Below are positions 35,929 to 45,712 of a DNA stretch of 64,000 nt, piece after piece. The notes under the pieces were generated by a model. The model saw nothing but the letters and a program-made list of their open reading frames with translations, did not search any database and was not told the origin of the DNA. Within the stretch, counting starts at the first letter, position 1; each line of letters begins with the position of its first letter. This DNA comes from an uncultured Clostridia bacterium (GTDB lineage: Bacteria; Bacillota; Clostridia; Oscillospirales; Acutalibacteraceae). The position numbers and the translations under genes were made by a program. Where the stretch lies: contig CANRIZ010000009.1 in the NCBI GenBank assembly GCA_947630835.1, forward strand, positions 1 to 64,000. Reading direction: 5' to 3'.

Positions 35929-36458
35929 GTATTGAAAGTTTGCTCGACAGCATTGAGGAAGTTCTTGAAAACAGCAAAAACGTTCCGTTTTCATCAAAAA
36001 TTTCCGTTGACGGTGAACAGATAATAACTTTAATTGAGGACATTCGTCTCAATATGCCCGATGAGCTTATGAAAGCAAGAAAGATTGCTTCCGAAAGAAA
36101 AGAAATAATAGACGCTGCTCAGGGTTCTGCCGATGAAATTATCGAGGAGGCTCATAAGCAGGCTAAGGATATTGTTTCCGAACACGAAATTACCAAGCTT
36201 GCCGAGCAGAACGCGGCGGATATTTTGCAGCAGGCAAAAACCCAAGCCGCCGAAATTATCGAGCAGGCAAGGGCTTCCGCTTCCGAGGTTACGGAGCAAG
36301 CTCAGAAATGGTCAAACGAGCTTAGAAAGAGCGCGGGCGAATACGTTGAAAATATCGTCGCAAAATCCGACGAAGCTCTCACTTCGGCCGTTAACGAGAT
36401 AAGAAAGGCAAGAATGTCCTTGCGCTCAGCTGCCGCGCAGGAATCTTCCGACGAATAA
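35925..36458 (+). CDS. coiled-coil protein resembling DivIVA / V-type ATPase H-subunit-like proteins
   Basis: A 177-residue acidic, Ala/Glu/Gln-rich protein predicted to be mostly coiled coil from about residue 45 to 165, with repeated short units such as EIIEEAHKQAKDI and DILQQAKTQAAEII, EQARASASEV. The N-terminus (MSIESLLDSIEEVLEN) resembles the membrane-binding start of DivIVA-like proteins. Genes of this type follow rsmD-coaD in many Clostridia. It could be a scaffold at the division site; no enzymatic motif is visible. Starts on the coaD stop. Confidence 0.6.
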   Translation: MSIESLLDSIEEVLENSKNVPFSSKISVDGEQIITLIEDIRLNMPDELMKARKIASERKEIIDAAQGSADEIIEEAHKQAKDIVSEHEITKLAEQNAADILQQAKTQAAEIIEQARASASEVTEQAQKWSNELRKSAGEYVENIVAKSDEALTSAVNEIRKARMSLRSAAAQESSDE

Positions 36459-36513
36459 ATTTAAGAATTAATATTCACCTCGTCGCATATAATTGTGTAC
36501 GAGGTGAAATTAT

Positions 36514-37026
36514 ATGTTTGTATATTCAGTGAACAAAAGGCAGATTAGATTTGCGACTATGATTCTTTTGCTCATCTTAATGTGTATTGCGCTGCTGGTT
36601 TTGACTAAAAAAAGCGTTGAAACCGCAAAGGCAAACGAGTTTAATATCAGGGCTTCAACCGCGGAGGAAAGGATTGCGTATCTTTCTCAATTCGGTTGGA
36701 GCGTTGACGAAGAACCCTGCGAGGTAAAAGAGGTCATAATCCCCGCCGAATTTGACGACGTTTATGAAAACTACAATAAAATTCAGCTTGAACAGGGATT
36801 TGATTTAAAAAAGTATTGCTCAAAAAGGGTTAAAAAGTGGACTTACATAGTTACTAATTATCCGGGTTACGAGAACAGCAGTTGTATCAGGGCGACAATG
36901 CTGATTTACGACGGCAACGTAATAGGCGGCGATATTTGTTCGGTGGAGTTAAACGGCTTTATGCACAGCTTTGTTAAGTCGCAGAACGTTACTTCAACAG
37001 CCGCTTCCAAGAAAGCGACGGGGTAG
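36514..37026 (+). CDS. DUF4830-like single-pass membrane protein
   Basis: A 170-residue protein with one N-terminal membrane helix (about residues 14-32) and an extracytoplasmic domain that includes ASTAEERIAYLSQFGW and DDVYENYNKIQLEQGFDL, the pattern of DUF4830 proteins of Clostridia. Function unknown. It lies directly upstream (2 bases) of the pseudouridine synthase gene. Confidence 0.7.
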   Translation: MFVYSVNKRQIRFATMILLLILMCIALLVLTKKSVETAKANEFNIRASTAEERIAYLSQFGWSVDEEPCEVKEVIIPAEFDDVYENYNKIQLEQGFDLKKYCSKRVKKWTYIVTNYPGYENSSCIRATMLIYDGNVIGGDICSVELNGFMHSFVKSQNVTSTAASKKATG

Positions 37027-37027
37027 T

Positions 37028-37744
37028 ATGGCGACGGAAAGACTTGATAAAATTTTGGGAAATGCCTGCGGTATTTCGAGAAGCGAATTAAAGAAGCTTG
37101 CCAAAAAAGGAGCCGTAAAGCTCAACGGCAAGCCGGTATTTGATTTGTCCGAAAAAGCGGAAGCGCAATTAAGCGTAATAGAGCTTAACGGCGAAATCGT
37201 CAACACGAGCAAATTTATATATATTATGCAAAACAAGCCCAAGGGCGTTGTAAGCGCAAGCGCAAGCGATTCGGATTTAACCGTCGTCGATATTTTGCCC
37301 GAGGATTTACAAAGAAAAGGTCTTTTTCCCGCCGGACGTCTGGACAAGGATACAACGGGCTTTGTGCTGATTACCAACGACGGCGCATTTGCGCACAGAA
37401 TTTTGTCGCCCTCCAATCACGTCCCTAAAACTTATTTGGCAAGACTCGACAAAGCCTGTTCGGACGAGCATATTTCCGTTCTTGAGGGCGGAATGACATT
37501 GAAGGACGGCGCTCGGTTTAAGCCGGCTTCCGTTAAAGCGTTAAACGGCGAAAGAACGCTTGCGGAGGTTGTCATATGCGAGGGAAAATACCATCAAATT
37601 AAAAGAATGTTTAAAGCGGTAGGGCTTGAAGTAATTGAGCTTAAACGGATTAAAATCGGCGGACTTTCGTTGGATTCGGAGCTTTCGGAGGGTTCTTCGA
37701 GGGAAATCGGCGCCGAGGAATTAAAGTTAATCGAAAAAAATTGA
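37028..37744 (+). CDS. 16S rRNA pseudouridine synthase, RsuA family
   Basis: A 238-residue protein with an N-terminal S4 RNA-binding domain (ERLDKILGNACGISRSELKK) and a pseudouridine synthase domain whose catalytic Asp lies in AGRLDKDTTGFVLITNDG. The KYHQIKRMFKAVG segment near the C-terminus is diagnostic for the RsuA/RluB/E/F group. ATG 37028 is chosen because the S4 domain begins there. Confidence 0.92.
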   Translation: MATERLDKILGNACGISRSELKKLAKKGAVKLNGKPVFDLSEKAEAQLSVIELNGEIVNTSKFIYIMQNKPKGVVSASASDSDLTVVDILPEDLQRKGLFPAGRLDKDTTGFVLITNDGAFAHRILSPSNHVPKTYLARLDKACSDEHISVLEGGMTLKDGARFKPASVKALNGERTLAEVVICEGKYHQIKRMFKAVGLEVIELKRIKIGGLSLDSELSEGSSREIGAEELKLIEKN

Positions 37745-37794
37745 ATAAAACGCTCAAACTTTCCAATAATTACCACGAAAGGATTGAGCGTAAA

Positions 37795-38418
37795 ATGAAA
37801 ATATCAAATAAAATTAAAAAAGTTAAAATTTTTGAGCTGTCGCTGCTTATCGCAATGATAATTTCCGTAGCTTTAAGCGTTGCGGATTTTTCGCATAATT
37901 GCGACAACATCAGGGATAAGCTTCTCAGGATGCACGTTATAGCAAATTCCGATTCCCCCGGCGACCAAGAGCTGAAGCTTAAAGTCAGGGACGCCGTGCT
38001 TGCGGCAGGACGGGAATATTTCGACGGTTCGGTTGACGTTTCCCAAGCGGAAAATGTTTTAAAGCCTAAAACGGACGAACTTGCCTCCGCGGCAAAAAAG
38101 GTAATAGAAGAAAACGGTTTTGATTACGACGTAAAGGTAAACATAGGCAAGGCTGATTTTCTTACAAGAAAGTATGATAACGGCGTTACGCTTCCCGCCG
38201 GCGAATACGAGGCGGTTAACGTTGTGATAGGCGAGGGCAAGGGTCATAATTGGTGGTGCGTTATGTTTCCGCCTATGTGTTTGCCCGCCGCGCAAAACGA
38301 CGTATCTTTGGAGGACGTGCTTACAGACGACGAGCTGAAAATTGTTCAAAGCGACGTAAAATACGAGCCTCGGTTTAAAATTATTGAATTTTTAGAAAAA
38401 ATAACGGGAAAAATTTAA
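37795..38418 (+). CDS. spoIIR: stage II sporulation protein R
   Basis: A 207-residue secreted signalling protein of endospore formation, made in the forespore to trigger SpoIIGA-dependent sigma-E activation in the mother cell. An N-terminal signal/anchor (FELSLLIAMIISVALSVADF) is followed by the family motif LLRMHVIANSDSPGDQELKL and GKGHNWWCVMFPPMC. It indicates a spore-former, or at least an ancestor that was. Normal length. Confidence 0.93.
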   Translation: MKISNKIKKVKIFELSLLIAMIISVALSVADFSHNCDNIRDKLLRMHVIANSDSPGDQELKLKVRDAVLAAGREYFDGSVDVSQAENVLKPKTDELASAAKKVIEENGFDYDVKVNIGKADFLTRKYDNGVTLPAGEYEAVNVVIGEGKGHNWWCVMFPPMCLPAAQNDVSLEDVLTDDELKIVQSDVKYEPRFKIIEFLEKITGKI

Positions 38419-38500
38419 TATTCACTTTAAATTACCTTTTGCGTTTGGTATAATTATAAAGTACACTTTTCGCAAAAGGTATTTTTACGGAGGAATATAT

Positions 38501-40063
38501 ATGTCAGTATATAACATTATCCCCAAGCCAAACAAATATATTTGCGGAGATTCTACATATGAGGTTTCTCCCAAAACAAAGGTCCTTTGCTCCGAGGAGT
38601 TTGTAAAAGCGGGCAATTTTATTTGCGGCTATCTCAAAACGAAACCCGAGGAGGGCGAGGGAGTAATAAAATTTACAAAGGTCGAGGGAATGAACAAAGA
38701 GGCGTATATCCTCAAAATTACCAACGACGGAGTTTTTGTTTCGGCTTCCGACTATGCCGGAGCGTTTTATGCCGCCGTCACCTTGAAAACCATCTTGATG
38801 CAGGCAAAAAAGCGTGACGGTAAGGCAATACTTGAAACTCTTATTATAGAGGACGAGCCGGATACCGAATACAGAAGCTTTATGCTCGATTCCTGCCGTC
38901 ATTTTTTCGACGTAGATACCGTTAAAAATTTGCTTGAAAATATGGCGATGCTGAAATTGAATAAATTTCATTGGCATTTGTCCGACGACCAGGCATACAG
39001 AATAGAGTCAAAAATATATCCCGTGCTAAATGAGGTCGGCTCCAAAAGATTTTCAAGGCATTTAAAGGGTTACGGTCTTGATTACGACAATGTAGAGTAT
39101 TTTCACTTTTATACTCAGCAGGAAATCAAGGATATAGTTTCCTATGCACGGGAGCTTAATATCGAGGTTATACCCGAAATCGATTTACCGGGCCATACGA
39201 CGGCGATAATTTCCTCCGTTCCGGAGCTTTCCTGCACGGGGGAAAAGATAGAAATAGCCTGTCACAACGGCGTGTTGAACGCTATACTCTGCGCCGGAAA
39301 CGAGGCCGTATATGAATTTATTGATAATCTGTTTTCGGAAGTCTGTCCGCTGTTTGAGTCAAAATACTTTCACATCGGCGGCGACGAAGCGTTTACAGGC
39401 TACAAGGTTTGGGAAAAATGCGATAAATGCAGCGCGAAAAAATCCGAGCTTGGTATTAAAAAGTCCAAAGAGCTCCAAATATACTTTATGAACAGGCTTA
39501 CTCAGACGCTTAAAAAGTACGGCAAAACCCCGATAGCCTGGGATGACTGCGCCACGGACGAGCTTGATTTTTCCGTCGTCACACAGCTTTGGCAGACGTC
39601 TTCCGTAGCCGCTGTCAGGGGTCAGGCGAAAAAGAGAGACGTTATCATCTCGCCTGTTACATATTTTTATTTTGATTGGAAGTTTTCAAAAACGCCTTTA
39701 AAAAAGACCTATAATTTTAATCTTACCAAAATCGGCATTGTCGGCGACAAATACAGAATCAAGGGCTTTGAAGGGCTTGTATGGACGGAGTTTATCGACG
39801 GAAGCGAGGCTCTTGAATTTTCCGTTTTCCCACGCATAAACGCATTGGCGGAGGTTGCATGGACTAAGCTTGAAAACAGGAATTATAAGGATTTTCACAA
39901 GCGCCTTGATTGGTATAAAACATATATGAGAAAGAAGAATATTAATTACAGCCGTGTTGAAAAGGATTATTCCGATTTTGAAAGACATGTATCGTATCAT
40001 TTGGGCTTTGACGGCAAGGAGTTTGCAAAAAGTCAAAAAATCAAGGAAAGCGAAACTGATTAA
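38501..40063 (+). CDS. GH20 beta-N-acetylhexosaminidase
   Basis: A 520-residue glycoside hydrolase family 20 enzyme that removes terminal N-acetylglucosamine or N-acetylgalactosamine. An N-terminal GH20b domain (about 1-120) precedes the TIM barrel: SFMLDSCRHFFDVDTVKNLL, LNKFHWHLSDDQAYRIESK, EIDLPGHTTA, and the catalytic Asp295-Glu296 in HIGGDEAF. No signal peptide is present, so it probably acts on imported amino-sugar oligosaccharides or recycled wall fragments. GGAGG precedes ATG 38501. Confidence 0.92.
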   Translation: MSVYNIIPKPNKYICGDSTYEVSPKTKVLCSEEFVKAGNFICGYLKTKPEEGEGVIKFTKVEGMNKEAYILKITNDGVFVSASDYAGAFYAAVTLKTILMQAKKRDGKAILETLIIEDEPDTEYRSFMLDSCRHFFDVDTVKNLLENMAMLKLNKFHWHLSDDQAYRIESKIYPVLNEVGSKRFSRHLKGYGLDYDNVEYFHFYTQQEIKDIVSYARELNIEVIPEIDLPGHTTAIISSVPELSCTGEKIEIACHNGVLNAILCAGNEAVYEFIDNLFSEVCPLFESKYFHIGGDEAFTGYKVWEKCDKCSAKKSELGIKKSKELQIYFMNRLTQTLKKYGKTPIAWDDCATDELDFSVVTQLWQTSSVAAVRGQAKKRDVIISPVTYFYFDWKFSKTPLKKTYNFNLTKIGIVGDKYRIKGFEGLVWTEFIDGSEALEFSVFPRINALAEVAWTKLENRNYKDFHKRLDWYKTYMRKKNINYSRVEKDYSDFERHVSYHLGFDGKEFAKSQKIKESETD

Positions 40064-40074
40064 CGGGGGAAGTA

Positions 40075-41706
40075 ATGGGATTTGATAGCATAGCCATGCT
40101 GTTAAGCGGTCTTGGTTTGCTGCTTTACGGAATTAAAATTTTGGGCGAGGGCCTTGAGCTTGCGGCGGGAAAAAAGCTTAAATCTTTATTTGAAAAGACA
40201 ACGAGCAACAGATTTTCCGCAGTTTTCATCGGCTTTATAATCACAACGCTTATTCAAAGTTCTTCCGCTACAACCGTTATGGTCGTAGGCTTTGTAAATA
40301 CGGGAGTTATGAACCTTACGCAGGCTATAGGCGTTATTATGGGCGCTAATATCGGTACTACGACGACAAGCGTTCTGGTTTCGCTCGATATAGGCAAATA
40401 TGCCCCCGTAGCCATAGGCATAGGCGCGTTTTGGTCGATGTTCGCAAAGAAAAATTCGCACAGGCATCTGGGGCTTGCGGTAACCGGTTTCGGTATGCTT
40501 TTTCTCGGAATGAATTTGATGAAAAACGCTATGGAACCGCTTGCTCAGTCGCAGCTTTTCAAAAACTGGATTTTGGAGGCGGAAAATCCGCTGCTTGCCG
40601 TGCTTATCGGCGCAGTTACGACCGCAATAATACAGAGCTCCGCCGCAAGCATAGGAATTTTACAGGCGTTGGCGTCGCAGGGGCTTATACCTTTAAATTT
40701 TGCCGTTTATATTATTTACGGTCAAAATATAGGCACTTGCGTAACCGCTTTGCTCTCCACCATAGGAACAAAGAAAAATTCAAAAAGAACCGCCGTTATG
40801 CACATTTTGTTTAATATTTTCGGCGCAATTTTCTTTATCGCTTTTTCAAGGCTTGTTCCGTTTACCGATTGGATAGAGCAAATAAGCGACAATAAAATGA
40901 TGCAGCTGTCGCTTGTGCATATAATTTTTAACGTTGTATCCACCGTAATTATGTTCCCGTTTGCAAATCTGCTCGTTAAGCTTGCAAATATTATTATACC
41001 GGAGGACAAAAACGAAAAAGAAAATGAATTTACCATGCATTATGTCGACGACCTTATGGTAAATACTCCTCCCTTCGCCGTTGCGCAGGTTGCTAAGGAA
41101 GTACACAGAATGGCTCTGCTTGCAAGGAATAATTTTTCCCTGGCGGCAAACGACCTTTTATCAAATTCCGTTGAGCATTTTGATGAAATTCAGCATACGG
41201 AGGATGTTATCAATTATCTCAATCACAACATAACGCCGATTTTGGTAAAAATAAACGCACTTGATTTATCTTATTACGACGCAAAATATATAGGCAGGGT
41301 TTTCCACGTAATAAACGATATTGAGCGTATAGGCGACCATGCTCAGAACCTTTCCGAAGCGGCGATGTCAAGGTTTGAAGACGGTATAGAGTTTTCCGAT
41401 GCGGGAAGCGCCGAGCTAAAAAATATGTTTGAAACCGTGCTTGAGCTTGTAGACGAAGCAATCGAGTCGTTTACAAATCAGGTACTAACTTATGAAAAAG
41501 CCAAAAAAATCAATGCTTTGGAGGCTTTTGTGGATAAGATGGAGGAGGATTACCGTCAGTCGCATATAGAGAGGCTCAATAAACACATATGCGGTACAAA
41601 ATCCGGTCTGCTTTTCATAAACACCGTGACCGATTTTGAGAGGGTCGGGGATCACGCCACCAACATTGCTTGGGCCGTAAGTCATAAGCCCGATATTAAT
41701 AAGTAA
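40075..41706 (+). CDS. Na/Pi cotransporter family protein with PhoU domain
   Basis: A 543-residue protein. The N-terminal two-thirds carries two inverted Na/Pi-cotransporter repeats marked by IQSSSATTVMVVGFVNTG and IIQSSAASIGILQALAS, with about eight membrane segments. The C-terminal 200 residues form a PhoU-like helical bundle with two ERIGDHA/ERVGDHA metal motifs. Such NptA/YjbB-like proteins move phosphate and may export it. The GH20 gene ends 11 bases upstream. Confidence 0.92.
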   Translation: MGFDSIAMLLSGLGLLLYGIKILGEGLELAAGKKLKSLFEKTTSNRFSAVFIGFIITTLIQSSSATTVMVVGFVNTGVMNLTQAIGVIMGANIGTTTTSVLVSLDIGKYAPVAIGIGAFWSMFAKKNSHRHLGLAVTGFGMLFLGMNLMKNAMEPLAQSQLFKNWILEAENPLLAVLIGAVTTAIIQSSAASIGILQALASQGLIPLNFAVYIIYGQNIGTCVTALLSTIGTKKNSKRTAVMHILFNIFGAIFFIAFSRLVPFTDWIEQISDNKMMQLSLVHIIFNVVSTVIMFPFANLLVKLANIIIPEDKNEKENEFTMHYVDDLMVNTPPFAVAQVAKEVHRMALLARNNFSLAANDLLSNSVEHFDEIQHTEDVINYLNHNITPILVKINALDLSYYDAKYIGRVFHVINDIERIGDHAQNLSEAAMSRFEDGIEFSDAGSAELKNMFETVLELVDEAIESFTNQVLTYEKAKKINALEAFVDKMEEDYRQSHIERLNKHICGTKSGLLFINTVTDFERVGDHATNIAWAVSHKPDINK

Positions 41707-41724
41707 TTTCAGGAGGAAAAAACT

Positions 41725-42609
41725 ATGTACGATTACATCCTTTCTTGCAGCTCAACCGTTGACCTTACTAACGAGTATATGGAGAAAAGGGATATTAAAT
41801 TTATCTGCTTTACCTATGCTCTTGACGGGGTTGAATATCCGCACGATTTCGGAAAAACCATGCCTATAGCCGAATTTTACGAAAAAATGAAAAACGGCGC
41901 CGAGCCCACCACCTCGCAGGTAAACGTCAGCAGATACGTCGAGTATTTTGAAAAGCTTATAAAAGACGAAAAACCGATTTTACATATTGATTTTTCATCG
42001 GGTATGTCCGGTTCGTATAATTGCGCCCTTTTGGCAAAGCAGGAGGTAGAGGAAAAATACCCCGGCTCGCAAATTTACGTTGTCGATTCTCTCGGCGGCG
42101 CAACCGGACAGGGTATGTACGTCGCTATTCTTGCCGACAGGCGGGACGAGGGTATGAAGTTAGAGGATTTAATTGAATATGCTGAAAGACTCAAGCATAA
42201 AATTCATTATTGGTTTTTTGCGACGGACCTTAAAAACTTTATAAGGGGCGGCAGAATTTCACCGGCCTCGGGCTGGGTAGGTACAATTTTAAAAATATGC
42301 CCGCTTTTGAGACTTAACGAAAAGGGCGTAATTGTTCCGACGGAAAAATGCAGGGGCAAGGCTAAGGCTATGAGCGCGCTTGTGGAAAGAATGGTTGAAT
42401 ATGCCGACAACGGCTTTGATTACGACAACAAATGCTTTATTTCCCACGCCGCCTGTTCAGAAGACGCAGACGCGGTAATCGGAATGATTGAGGAAAAGTT
42501 CCCCAACCTCAAAGGAAAAACAGAAAAATACGATATAGGGCCGATTATTGGCTCGCATACGGGACCGGGCGCAATAGGCCTGTTCTTTGTAGGCTCGGAC
42601 AGAACATAA
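41725..42609 (+). CDS. DegV family fatty-acid-binding protein
   Basis: A 294-residue two-domain protein with the DegV opening DYILSCSSTVDLTNEYMEKR, the lipid headgroup site SSGMSGSYN, and SHTGPGAIGLFF at the end. DegV (FakB) proteins present fatty acids to the kinase FakA; no fakA is adjacent. AGGAGG precedes ATG 41725. Confidence 0.92.
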   Translation: MYDYILSCSSTVDLTNEYMEKRDIKFICFTYALDGVEYPHDFGKTMPIAEFYEKMKNGAEPTTSQVNVSRYVEYFEKLIKDEKPILHIDFSSGMSGSYNCALLAKQEVEEKYPGSQIYVVDSLGGATGQGMYVAILADRRDEGMKLEDLIEYAERLKHKIHYWFFATDLKNFIRGGRISPASGWVGTILKICPLLRLNEKGVIVPTEKCRGKAKAMSALVERMVEYADNGFDYDNKCFISHAACSEDADAVIGMIEEKFPNLKGKTEKYDIGPIIGSHTGPGAIGLFFVGSDRT

Positions 42610-42615
42610 ATAATT

Positions 42616-42638
42616 GCCGCATTGATAACCAATGCGGC
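42616..42638. terminator. hairpin between the convergent degV-type and PHP genes
   Basis: GCCGCATTG (42616-42624) pairs perfectly with CAATGCGGC (42630-42638) over a 5-base loop. Flanked by AT-rich sequence; probably a bidirectional terminator. Confidence 0.65.
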
Positions 42639-42651
42639 ATAAATTTTGCGG

Positions 42652-43335
42652 TTAATTTCTGATTATTCCATAATTGGCGCTTTTAAGAATTTTGATTAGA
42701 TCGTCGTTTGTCTTAATTTCCGTATCCGTTAGTATTCCGCCGTGAGCGACGTCTTCAAGTTTATGAAAATCGGAACCCGAGGTGCCCTTTAAGCCGTTTT
42801 CCCTTGCCCATTTTTCGGCTTTGTCGTTTCTTGAATCGTGCCTTCTGTTCCCGTTGTATATTTCCGCACCGTCAAGCAGGGCGGGGTCGACCCTCGTCAT
42901 ATCGTCCCTGAAAGGGTGCGCCTGGTAAATCAACAATCCGTTTTTATGCGCAAGATCCGAAAAGGACTTTATGTTCATATTGATAAGGTTTCCGTTGTTT
43001 CTTAAAAAGTCCTCTGTTATACCGAAAACAAGATAGTCGTTTAAATCGTGTTCGGGAAGCTCCTCGTCAAATCTAAGTTCCATACCGAAAAGTATATTTA
43101 TCCTGCCCTTTGCCGCTTCAAGCGCCGTATTGTATCCCCTGACAAAAACATCTATCTTTTCGTCCCAACTCATCTTAACATAATTGTACCTGAAATAAGT
43201 ATGGGTGCTTAAATGGTCGGTTATTACCACAGTTTTGTAACCTGCTTTAACGTAAACGCTTACAAGGTCCTTCGCCTTGGTCTTTCCGCAGTTGCTCGTT
43301 TCCGAAGTATGTGAGTGTAGTTCGGTTTTATACAT
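42652..43335 (-). CDS. PHP domain phosphoesterase
   Basis: A 227-residue PHP-fold metal hydrolase. The first motif is ELHSHTSETSNCG, with the His-x-His pair, followed by VVITDHLSTHTYF, GMELRFDEE, QAHPFRD and GTSGSDFH, which supply the remaining metal ligands. Such single-domain PHP proteins hydrolyse phosphoesters of unknown identity. Transcribed opposite to its neighbours; a GAGGTG ribosome site lies upstream on the minus strand. Confidence 0.85.
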   Translation of the reverse strand: MYKTELHSHTSETSNCGKTKAKDLVSVYVKAGYKTVVITDHLSTHTYFRYNYVKMSWDEKIDVFVRGYNTALEAAKGRINILFGMELRFDEELPEHDLNDYLVFGITEDFLRNNGNLINMNIKSFSDLAHKNGLLIYQAHPFRDDMTRVDPALLDGAEIYNGNRRHDSRNDKAEKWARENGLKGTSGSDFHKLEDVAHGGILTDTEIKTNDDLIKILKSANYGIIRN

Positions 43336-43472
43336 AATTTGATTACACCTCTTTTGTGCATATTATACTATAATTTTCAACATTTGTCGATAAAAAATAC
43401 AATATTTGTTCGTTGCCATTTGATACAAAAAAGTTTAAAATATAATTTGAATAAAAATGTACGGAGGATAGT

Positions 43473-43967
43473 ATGACCGGTAATACAGATTTAACCTTGC
43501 TTGATAAAACACTTGAAGAATATGCGTCCGTAAAGGGCAGTCTGATAACCGTTTTACAGCGCGCGCAGGATATTTACGGTTACTTGCCGGAGGACGTTAT
43601 TAAATACATATCGAAAAAAATGTCCATACCCGTTGCCAAAATTATGGGCGTAGCAACATTTTACACGCAATTTCGTTTAAAACCCGTCGGCAGATATTTG
43701 ATTATGCTGTGCAAGGGTACGGCGTGTCATGTAAATAATTCCGACCTTATCGAAAAAACAATCAACGAAACGCTTGGCATAAGCGACGGCGAAACGACGG
43801 ACGACGGTCTGTTCAGCCTTAAAAACGTCGCCTGTCTCGGTTGCTGCAGTCTTTCTCCCGTTATGATGATTAACGGCGAAACTTACGGCAGTCTGACTCC
43901 GGACAAAACGATTGAGATTATAAACGGACTTAAACAACAGGCTTTAAAGGAGGCGAACGGGCAGTGA
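43473..43967 (+). CDS. NuoE-like [2Fe-2S] subunit of a flavin-FeS oxidoreductase complex
   Basis: A 164-residue thioredoxin-like [2Fe-2S] protein homologous to NuoE/HydC/HndA. Cluster cysteines lie in MLCKGTACHVNNS and ACLGCCSLSPVMMI. The N-terminal helical region (SLITVLQRAQDIYGYLP) is typical. It is the electron-transfer partner of the NuoF-like subunit encoded next; the stop TGA overlaps the GTG start of that gene. GGAGG precedes ATG 43473. Confidence 0.92.
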   Translation: MTGNTDLTLLDKTLEEYASVKGSLITVLQRAQDIYGYLPEDVIKYISKKMSIPVAKIMGVATFYTQFRLKPVGRYLIMLCKGTACHVNNSDLIEKTINETLGISDGETTDDGLFSLKNVACLGCCSLSPVMMINGETYGSLTPDKTIEIINGLKQQALKEANGQ

Positions 43968-45711
43968 AAATTATAGTCGGCGAGGGAAGCTGCGGTATTG
44001 CGGCGGGAGCCGCAAAGGTTTATTCCGCTTTGGAAAAGCTGATATGTAATATTGACGGCATAGAGTTGGGCTTTACCGGCTGCAACGGTATGTGCTTTCT
44101 TGAGCCTATAGTTGATATTTATGACGATAACGGCGATTTAACAAGGCTTGTCAAGGTTTCGGAAAATGATTGCGAGGCTATAGTTAAGGCTGTCGTCGAA
44201 CATAATCTTGAAAAATTGGAAGCGCTTAAAATAAGCGAATCCGACGAGGAATTTTTAAATAAGCAGACGAGAATTGCTCTTAGGCACTGCGGATTGATAA
44301 ACCCCGAGAATATTGACGAATATCTTGCCTGCGACGGCTATAAGGCTGTCGAAAAGGTTTTAAAGACTATGACCGCCGAGCAGGTTATTGAGGAAATTAA
44401 GATTTCCGGTCTTGCCGGCAGGGGAGGCGCGGGCTTCCCGACCTGGTTTAAGTGGAACGCCGCCCGCAATTCCGAGGGCGAGGAAAAGTACCTTATCTGT
44501 AATGCCGACGAGGGCGATCCCGGCGCATTTATGGACAGGGCCGTTATTGAAAGCGACCCTCATTCGCTTATAGAGGGTATGCTGATCGGCGCATACGCTA
44601 TAGGCGCAAGCGAAATGATAGTTTACGTCAGAGCCGAATATCCTCTTGCCATAAAAAGGCTTGAAAAAGCCATAAAACAGGCTGAGGAAAGAGGATTTTT
44701 GGGAGAGAATATACTTTCAAGCGGCTTTTCCTGCAAAATGAGGATAAAGGCGGGCGCGGGCGCGTTTGTTTGCGGCGAGGAAACGGCGCTTATCGAATCC
44801 CTCGAAGGAAGCAGAGGCATGCCGAGGTTAAAGCCTCCTTTCCCTGCACAGGAGGGATATTGGCATAAGCCGTCAAACATAAACAATGTTGAAACCTACG
44901 CAAACGTCGCTTGGATTATATTAAACGGCGGTGAAAAATTTGCCGCTATGGGTACTCAAAACAGCAAGGGCACAAAGGTATTCGCTCTTACCGGAAAAAT
45001 AAAGAGAGGCGGTCTTGTCGAAATACCTATGGGTATGACTTTAAGAGAGGTAATTTTTGATATAGGCGGCGGAATAAGAAATTCAAAAAAATTCAAAGCG
45101 GTTCAGCTCGGCGGACCTTCGGGCGGTTGTATTCCCGAAAGCTTGATACCGTAATCGACTATAAGGCTCTTGCGCAGACGGGCGCAATTATGGGTTCTGG
45201 CGGTATGGTTGTAATGGACGAGGACACCTGTATGGTCGGTATGGCAAGGTTTTTCCTTGACTTTACCACCAAGGAATCCTGCGGTAAATGCGTGCATTGC
45301 AGACTCGGTACCAAGAGAATGTACGAGATGCTTACAAGGATTGTCGAGGGCAAGGGGAAGCAGGGAGATATCGAACTGCTTGAGGAGCTTTGCTACAGCG
45401 TTAAGGACGGCGCTTTGTGCGGTCTTGGTCAGACTGCGCCGAATCCCGTACTTACAACATTAAAATATTTCAGAGACGAGTATGAGGCGCATATCAACGA
45501 GAAAAAATGTCCGGCCGGCGAATGTTCTGCGCTTATTAATTATGTAATTGACGAGAGTAAGTGCGTCGGCTGCACAAAATGCGCGAGAAACTGCCCCGTA
45601 AACGCAATTTCCGGCGAGGTAAAGCGTCCGCATAAGATTGACGCCGATAAATGTATTAAGTGCGGAAAATGCAGGGATAACTGCAATTTCTCGGCTGTCG
45701 AGGTAAGATGA
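43964..45711 (+). pseudogene. NuoF-like NADH-binding FMN/FeS subunit with a one-base frameshift
   Basis: The intact protein would have about 582 residues: an N-terminal thioredoxin-like [2Fe-2S] domain, the NADH/FMN core (GRGGAGFPTWFKWN, NADEGDPGAFMDR), a [4Fe-4S] motif (ESCGKCVHCRLGT) and a C-terminal two-cluster ferredoxin domain (CVGCTKCARNCP, CIKCGKCRDNC). The first frame (43964-45154) ends ..GGCIPESLIP and stops. The second frame begins at once with the expected LDTVIDYKA, so a single C is missing from what should read AGCCTTGATACC near 45142. All other motifs are intact, so it could be a recent mutation or an assembly error. Start is GTG overlapping nuoE-like stop. Confidence 0.85.
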
Positions 45712-45712
45712 T

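Noticed and set aside
45130-45160. Programmed ribosomal frameshift in the NuoF-like gene
   Set aside because: There is no slippery heptamer or downstream structure at the site, and NuoF proteins are not known to use frameshifting; a one-base deletion or assembly error is simpler.
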